Source: Bacteroidia bacterium
Lineage (GTDB): Bacteria > Bacteroidota > Bacteroidia > Flavobacteriales_D > Parvicellaceae
DNA length: 64,000 nt
Assembly: GCA_030426105.1 (NCBI GenBank)
Contig: JAUHZI010000003.1
Span: 1 to 64,000 of the forward strand
Reading direction: 5' to 3'
The notes under the pieces were generated by a model, which saw nothing but the letters and a program-made list of their open reading frames with translations, had not been told where the DNA came from and made no database searches. The number at the start of each line of letters is the position of its first letter. Within the stretch, counting starts at the first letter, position 1. Position numbers and translations under genes: made by a program. This document shows positions 58,748 through 64,000 of this stretch, piece after piece.

Positions 58748-59833
58748 TTATTCAATGTCAAATTGTATATAACTGTTTTTAGCTATAACTCTAATTTTTG
58801 GAGGTGTTTCCTTAGTATTGTTTTTCGAAAAAGTGCCTTCATATTGATGAATGTGATCAAATAAATTATCCGCTTTTAAGTGATTTCCAGATGAAGGTAT
58901 GATAAATGCTTCTCCTTTTTCTAATTGAACGAAATAATCAAAAGATACATCCTGACTAAAGTTAAGCTCAATATCAGTATTTTGTCCATTTAAGGTAACC
59001 TCAGTAAAGGAACTATTTAGCATATCGACATCCAAACTTCCATGCTTTATATTTCCTTTTACCAATGTATTGAGCTCTTCAATTTCTATATTGGAGAAAG
59101 AAGCATTAATTTGCACACTATTCGCCTTTTCTATTTCTACCTCGTCTGAAACTGATTTTATCAAAACCCTATTTGCTTTTTCTATTTCTATTTCAGTAGA
59201 AGCGCAATCAAAATCAACATGATCAACTTCATCAATTCTAACTTTTGAAAAACGGGCATATATATCGCCTTTTTCAATTTTTTTTGCCTTTAACTTCCCG
59301 TATTTTAGTTTTATGGATTTTAATTTAGAAACAGTTCTAAGGTTAATGTCACCATGTGAGACATTTAGTTTCATTTTACCCTTAAAATTCCCAAAGGAAA
59401 CATTTCCATATTTATTATTGATATCAACAGAAATATAATCTGGAGTTTTTATTATATAATCAACTTTAACAGACTGCTCTCCAAATAGCTTTAGTACATC
59501 ATTCTTAAATCCTTTTCCTATATCGTTCCATTCAGTTGATACACCTAAAAAGTCATTGAAAGAGTTAAAGTCAATATCGATATTCCCCAATATAGTAGAT
59601 AAACGATCAAGATTTGATGTTTCAACTTTAATAGATACTTCAACAGAAACACTGTCTTTCTCCCAGTTTTCTACTTTGATATTCCCATGTTTATTTTCAA
59701 TTTCAAGTTCGAAATCTTTACTTGATTTTACAACTTTTTTAATTGTTTTGGAATCTTCAAAATATTCTTTGGTATTGGCTAACAAATTAGCTACAACAAA
59801 GAAATTAATAATAAATAGTATAGCTCGTGTCAT
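58748..59833 (-). CDS. Exported DUF4097-like beta-solenoid protein
   Basis: Signal peptide, FELEIENKHGNIKVENWEKDSVSVEVSIKVE, repeated strand-turn units (VEIEKANSVQINASFSNIEIEELNT). Confidence 0.65.
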   Translation of the reverse strand: MTRAILFIINFFVVANLLANTKEYFEDSKTIKKVVKSSKDFELEIENKHGNIKVENWEKDSVSVEVSIKVETSNLDRLSTILGNIDIDFNSFNDFLGVSTEWNDIGKGFKNDVLKLFGEQSVKVDYIIKTPDYISVDINNKYGNVSFGNFKGKMKLNVSHGDINLRTVSKLKSIKLKYGKLKAKKIEKGDIYARFSKVRIDEVDHVDFDCASTEIEIEKANRVLIKSVSDEVEIEKANSVQINASFSNIEIEELNTLVKGNIKHGSLDVDMLNSSFTEVTLNGQNTDIELNFSQDVSFDYFVQLEKGEAFIIPSSGNHLKADNLFDHIHQYEGTFSKNNTKETPPKIRVIAKNSYIQFDIE

Positions 59834-60410
59834 TTTGCTCTTTTTTAGATGATTTACTTTCTACAGTGTTGATGTTGTTTAAGACCGTTTCTAAGAGGTC
59901 TAATTTTAATTGATAATTCATAATCATTTCTTCAATAATTAATTGATCATCTACGCCTGTTCCTAATTCTTGTTTTAAGTTGTTAAACTCTTCATCAAGA
60001 AGCATAAGTTCTTCTTTGATTTCTTCAGAGTATCCCAATTGAGATATTTGTTGTTGTTTATGTGAAACTTGTTGTATATAGTAACTCTCTACTTCTGCCA
60101 TTTCTTGTGAAACAGAAGAAAACGTAAACTCATTATTAGCATTATGCTCTTGTGTCTCAACAATATTGTTGTCTAGCTTATTTTCAGGAGTAAACTGAAA
60201 ATAGATGAGACTACCTAATCCAATCAAAATAGTTGCAGCTGCAGCAATGTTCAAAATAAAACTCCAGTTGATTACTTTTCCTGATTTTGGTTTTTCTAAA
60301 CTTTGCTTTTCATTAGATAGCGAAGAAAAATCCAGGCTAGGAGGAGTAGCAGTATCAAATGCATCTCTATTTGCTTCAATAAAATCTTTTAATTGATCTT
60401 TTTCTTTCAT
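59805..60410 (-). CDS. Anti-sigma-like membrane protein
   Basis: Directly downstream of the sigma gene with 4-nt overlap. One TM segment (WSFILNIAAAATILIGLGSLIYF) and cytoplasmic N-terminal domain. Confidence 0.6.
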   Translation of the reverse strand: MKEKDQLKDFIEANRDAFDTATPPSLDFSSLSNEKQSLEKPKSGKVINWSFILNIAAAATILIGLGSLIYFQFTPENKLDNNIVETQEHNANNEFTFSSVSQEMAEVESYYIQQVSHKQQQISQLGYSEEIKEELMLLDEEFNNLKQELGTGVDDQLIIEEMIMNYQLKLDLLETVLNNINTVESKSSKKEQNDTSYTIYY

Positions 60411-60952
60411 AGTACAGCTGTGTTTAAAAGTTCTCTTAGTTTCTTTTTACCTCTAACATATTGTGTTCTTGATGTAGACTCACTAATGCCTAGTTCTAAT
60501 GCAATTTCTTTATGACTGTATCCTTCAAATAGATATAAGGAAATAATTAAACGATATCCATTAGGTAAATTATTTAATTGATCAGAAATATCAGCAATTT
60601 TAAGTTCTATATTATTCCATTGATTTTCCTCTTCTTCAATATTTAAGTTGTCTACAGAAACCTCAGACCACTGAAGTTTTTTCTTTTTGAGGCTATTTAA
60701 AGATTTATTAATTGCAATACGCTTTATCCAGCCAAAAAGAGAAGATTCGTTTCTGAAATTTTCTATGTTTTTAAAAGCACTAATAAAAGTCTCTTGCAGA
60801 ATATCTTCAGCTTCTTCTCTATGATTTACAATTCTGATGATAGAATTAAATACGCCCTTAGCACAACCATAATAAATTTGATTATAGGCATACTGACTCC
60901 CTGATTTACAATCTTCGATCAATTCGGGAGTTATGTTAACAAAGGAATTCAC
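60407..60952 (-). CDS. ECF-type RNA polymerase sigma-70 factor
   Basis: HREEAEDILQETFISAFKNIENFRNESSLFGWIKRIAINKSLNSLKKKK; LPNGYRLIISLYLFEGYSHKEIALELGISESTSRTQYVRGKKKLRELL. Confidence 0.95.
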   Translation of the reverse strand: MNSFVNITPELIEDCKSGSQYAYNQIYYGCAKGVFNSIIRIVNHREEAEDILQETFISAFKNIENFRNESSLFGWIKRIAINKSLNSLKKKKLQWSEVSVDNLNIEEEENQWNNIELKIADISDQLNNLPNGYRLIISLYLFEGYSHKEIALELGISESTSRTQYVRGKKKLRELLNTAVL

Positions 60953-60970
60953 TGAATACTTTCAAAATGT

Positions 60971-61594
60971 TTAGAACCAACCTAGTTTGAGTCCTGCATT
61001 AATTGTCCAACCATTTAGAGGATAACTTTCTGTATTTGCTAAATTAATAACATCTGTAAATTGATAGCCTATTCCTCCAGCAAATCTTAAATTTTTAAAT
61101 AGATTCACCTCAGCTTTTACACCTGGTTCTATAAAACCAAACACATCATAATTAGCAGTGTTAGCATCCCAATCAAAATCATCTTGATAAAAACGGTATC
61201 TATTAATTGATGCAGCTCCTATTCCCATTTCGATAGGTAATGTGAAGTGAATCACTGAGTTGCTTAGAAAAACAGGTTCTAATTTTAATCCTCCAGCTCC
61301 ATATTCAAAGAAATAACTGTAGTTATAATTATCGATATAATCACTTTGTACATCGTTATACATCCCATATCCAAACAAACCTACATTCAACTTGTGGTTA
61401 AATACTAAAGATAATTCTCCGCCAGCCAATAAACCAATTTGATTATTTAGCGTAATAGCTTTATGATTAAGAGCAATGTATGCTCTTATGCTTTTCTTAC
61501 GGCTACCAAAAAGGGTTTGTTGTTCATTTACTAAGTCCTGTGCTGTAATTCCTATACTAAGGAATAAAATAGCGATTATTAATAATTGTTTCAT
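60971..61594 (-). CDS. Exported beta-barrel-like protein
   Basis: Likely start MKQLLIIAILFLSIGITAQD. Ends with a strand-rich ...GWTINAGLKLGWF. Confidence 0.65.
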   Translation of the reverse strand: MKQLLIIAILFLSIGITAQDLVNEQQTLFGSRKKSIRAYIALNHKAITLNNQIGLLAGGELSLVFNHKLNVGLFGYGMYNDVQSDYIDNYNYSYFFEYGAGGLKLEPVFLSNSVIHFTLPIEMGIGAASINRYRFYQDDFDWDANTANYDVFGFIEPGVKAEVNLFKNLRFAGGIGYQFTDVINLANTESYPLNGWTINAGLKLGWF

Positions 61595-61601
61595 GGTGTT
61601 T

Positions 61602-62306
61602 TTAGTTTTTATGAATAATATTTCCACTCCCTGTAACAGATGTTGTAACTGATGGAGGGTTTCCGTAGTAATAAATATTACCAGAACCAGTAAGTGATGC
61701 AACTAAGCTAACTCCAGTTTTTAAGGTAATATTTCCACTTCCACTAAGTTGTACAGTTGCATGATTAGAATAAAAATGTTTACCACCTACGTTTCCACTA
61801 CCTTTAACTTCTATGTGTTGAGTATGGCTACTTCCTGTAGAATTAATATTTCCTGATCCTGAAAGCATGAGATTATAATTTGTCAAAGTAGCATTAATAT
61901 TTACATCGCCAGAACCTATCAATGCTAAATCAAAACTGGTACAGTTAATTTGGTCACCATTAAAATTTCCACTTCCTTCAACTCTAACAGTATTGATACT
62001 ATCATTGGAGACATAGACTCTTATTCTTTTAGTGTTTAAGATATCGTTGTTAGCTTCATAAATTACAAGTTTATTATTTACAATATCCGTTTTGATGTAA
62101 TCTATGAGATGTTCTCCAGCTTCAATCTTCAACGATTGGGTCGAATCTTGAGTATAAAAAACATCAATGTTATCAACTAATTCAATGGCATTAAAATTAC
62201 CAATAGTTCTATTTTCTGTAGTAATACTCCCAGAAGATTCTCTTTTGATTTTTGAACAGCTAGCTACAAGTAAAGTAGTAGATATTATAAAAACTATTTT
62301 TTTCAT
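61602..62306 (-). CDS. Head GIN domain-containing lipoprotein (DUF2807)
   Basis: Lipobox (LLVASCS). Repeated (S/T)GSGN(I/V) turns: VEGSGNFNG, LIGSGDVN, LSGSGNINS, VKGSGNVGG, LSGSGNITL, LTGSGNIYY, VTGSGNIIH. Confidence 0.85.
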   Translation of the reverse strand: MKKIVFIISTTLLVASCSKIKRESSGSITTENRTIGNFNAIELVDNIDVFYTQDSTQSLKIEAGEHLIDYIKTDIVNNKLVIYEANNDILNTKRIRVYVSNDSINTVRVEGSGNFNGDQINCTSFDLALIGSGDVNINATLTNYNLMLSGSGNINSTGSSHTQHIEVKGSGNVGGKHFYSNHATVQLSGSGNITLKTGVSLVASLTGSGNIYYYGNPPSVTTSVTGSGNIIHKN

Positions 62307-62361
62307 CGTTTTGGTTTATTAATTTTGATTTCTTGTTATTAGTAGACAATGAAAAAATTAA

Positions 62362-62964
62362 ATGTTGCATAAAGTCGAAAAAAAAATGAAAATAAATTTA
62401 AATGCTGAATATTGGAATAATAGATATATTGAAAAAACTCATCGCTGGGATATTGGCTATCCAGCTCCAGCAATTACAAATTATTTTGATAAAATAGAAG
62501 ATAAGGAAGTTCGCATACTAATTCCAGGTTGCGGTAGTGCCTATGAAGGAGAGTACCTGTTTAATAAGGGATTTAAGAACATCACATTACTCGATTTAGC
62601 TGAAGAAACAAAAAATAGTTTTTTAAACCGTGTTCCAAACTTTGAGAACTTTCATATAGGGGGATTTTTTGAATATAAAGGCAAGTTTGATTATATCATT
62701 GAGCAAACATTTTTTTGTGCACTGAACCCAAACTTAAGAAATGAATATGTGTTAAAAATGAAGGAGTTACTGAAGGAAAAAGGAAAGCTCGTAGGTTTAA
62801 TGTTCCATGATGAACTCTATAAGGAACACCCACCTTTTGGAGGGTTTAAAGAAGATTATTTAAAACTATTTAGGCCTCATTTTTCTTCAATAAATATGGA
62901 GATTACACAAGATTCAATAAAAGAAAGATTAGGAAGGGAGTTGTTTATAGAGATAGGGCATTAG
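62362..62964 (+). CDS. TPMT-family SAM-dependent methyltransferase
   Basis: YWNNRYIEKTHRWDIGYPAPAI, RILIPGCGSAYEGEYL, FDYIIEQTFFCALNPNLRNEYVLKM. Likely start is the internal MKINLNAEYW. Confidence 0.82.
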   Translation: MLHKVEKKMKINLNAEYWNNRYIEKTHRWDIGYPAPAITNYFDKIEDKEVRILIPGCGSAYEGEYLFNKGFKNITLLDLAEETKNSFLNRVPNFENFHIGGFFEYKGKFDYIIEQTFFCALNPNLRNEYVLKMKELLKEKGKLVGLMFHDELYKEHPPFGGFKEDYLKLFRPHFSSINMEITQDSIKERLGRELFIEIGH

Positions 62965-62969
62965 TTTTC

Positions 62970-64000
62970 CTATCTCATTAACATAAAGCTACCTTGCTTT
63001 TCGATTTCTGAATCATCATTATCGATTGCTTTAAGAGTGTAGTAGTACGTTCCGTTAGGATGTTTTTTTCCTGAAATACTTCTACCATCCCACCCTCCAA
63101 CTGGAGCATCCCATTGGTAAATGATTTGCCCCCATCTGTTGTAGATGAAGCATTCAAAAGTTTTAATCTTTTCACCTCTGAATGAGAATATATCATTGAT
63201 GCCATCTCCATTAGGTGTAAATACATTAGGAAAGATAATGTCTCTAGCTCCAATTTGTACATAAACAGTATCATAGGCTATACATCCTTCATTGTCTGTA
63301 AGCTTGATATAGGCTGTATAATTTCCTCTTAATGTGTAATTGTGTGTAAAGGCACTGTCTGTTGAATAATTATTATCTCCTAATGTCCATTCTACAGTTC
63401 CTGGATCTCCTACCCAAGAAAAATTAACAGGTAATACAGGTTCTCCTATAATCGTATCAACTGGTGAGTTTGATGATAAAATAGAAACATTAGCCGTTAA
63501 ATCTTCTGAGATAAAAACACTATCAATAGCTGTACAACCATTATAATTATTGGTTACAGTAAGATAATAGTAGCCTCCTAACCCAATTGTAGGAGTAGTT
63601 GTGGTTGCATTATTTATAATCTGTCCATCAACTGTAGTCCACATATAACTATAATTCCCAGAAGATGATAAATTACCGTTTAACACTATTTCTGGAATCA
63701 AACAAGTAACGATAGAGTCGACCCCTGCTGAACTTGTAGGAACAATAGTGTCAATCCCAATGGTAACAGAATCAATCGAAGAACAATTATTTATCGTGTT
63801 TAAAACAGTTATAAAATAGGTTCCAATAGCATCTACAGATGGTGTTTGTGATGTTCCTCCTGAAACAATGTTTCCATCAGAAGTAGCCCATGAATACGTG
63901 TATTGATTTCCAGTAGAAGAGTTTTCTCCCATAAGGTTAATCATAGGGTAACTACATGTTAGAAGTGTATCAATTCCAGCATTGGCGTTTGGAGCTAAAG
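62970..64000 (-). CDS. T9SS type B sorting-domain protein (5' part beyond window)
   Basis: Frame stays open to 64000. C-terminal IIFPNVFTPNGDGINDIFSFRGEKIKTFECFIYNRWGQIIYQWDAPVGGWDGRSISGKKHPNGTYYYTLKA; repeated Ig/PKD-like domains upstream. Confidence 0.92.
   Translation of the reverse strand, partial: LAPNANAGIDTLLTCSYPMINLMGENSSTGNQYTYSWATSDGNIVSGGTSQTPSVDAIGTYFITVLNTINNCSSIDSVTIGIDTIVPTSSAGVDSIVTCLIPEIVLNGNLSSSGNYSYMWTTVDGQIINNATTTTPTIGLGGYYYLTVTNNYNGCTAIDSVFISEDLTANVSILSSNSPVDTIIGEPVLPVNFSWVGDPGTVEWTLGDNNYSTDSAFTHNYTLRGNYTAYIKLTDNEGCIAYDTVYVQIGARDIIFPNVFTPNGDGINDIFSFRGEKIKTFECFIYNRWGQIIYQWDAPVGGWDGRSISGKKHPNGTYYYTLKAIDNDDSEIEKQGSFMLMR

Noticed and set aside
61595-61702. N-terminal extension of the 60971-61702 ORF (MHHLLVLVIFITTETLHQ...)
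   Set aside because: Overlaps the 3' end of the GIN-domain gene. The internal start at 61594 gives a proper signal peptide.
1-64000. tRNA/rRNA genes, transposases or integrative elements
   Set aside because: None recognised by eye. A tRNAscan-SE, Infernal and ISfinder run would be needed to exclude them firmly.

Overview
The window is a 64 kb chromosomal segment of a Bacteroidota bacterium, most likely Flavobacteriales (AT-rich, type IX secretion and gliding genes, Bacteroidota-type promoters). It is mostly housekeeping and cell-envelope genes. Main blocks: 3' part of uvrA; a TPR-LuxR regulator and a twitch/SPASM radical SAM protein; a T9SS-sorted nuclease-family protein; secG, lptE, a sigma-54 regulator and miaB; topA; two tandem secreted tail-collar/HxH-repeat proteins; an M23 peptidase; a kmo/kynU kynurenine operon with an unlisted small membrane ORF; a type-B T9SS PKD adhesin plus SprF-like protein; a plug-only TonB-like protein with a sigma/anti-sigma pair; two Wzi-like paralogs around a MraY/WecA-type transferase and fcl; nadE; gldB, gldC, a second sprF, gldK-L-M-N, an ABC-F gene and a gldN paralog; bcp; recA; an ECF sigma operon; and a second, partial type-B T9SS protein. 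The most unusual item is the pair of secreted proteins at 18875-22125. They combine a Bacteroidota-type exported N-terminus, a phage tail-collar domain and two opposed arrays of HxH repeats around a divergent tip. That layout suggests a metal-threaded trimeric needle like the T4 gp37 tip, with no phage genes nearby. Other items worth checking: a clear frameshift in a DUF6089-like gene, a hairpin around the non-ATG start of the second gldN, a 41-nt identical tract shared by the two gldN genes, three ATTTCATGT sites at kynU, and an orphan predicted papain-like cysteine protease. No tRNA, rRNA, CRISPR array, transposase or prophage module was recognised.
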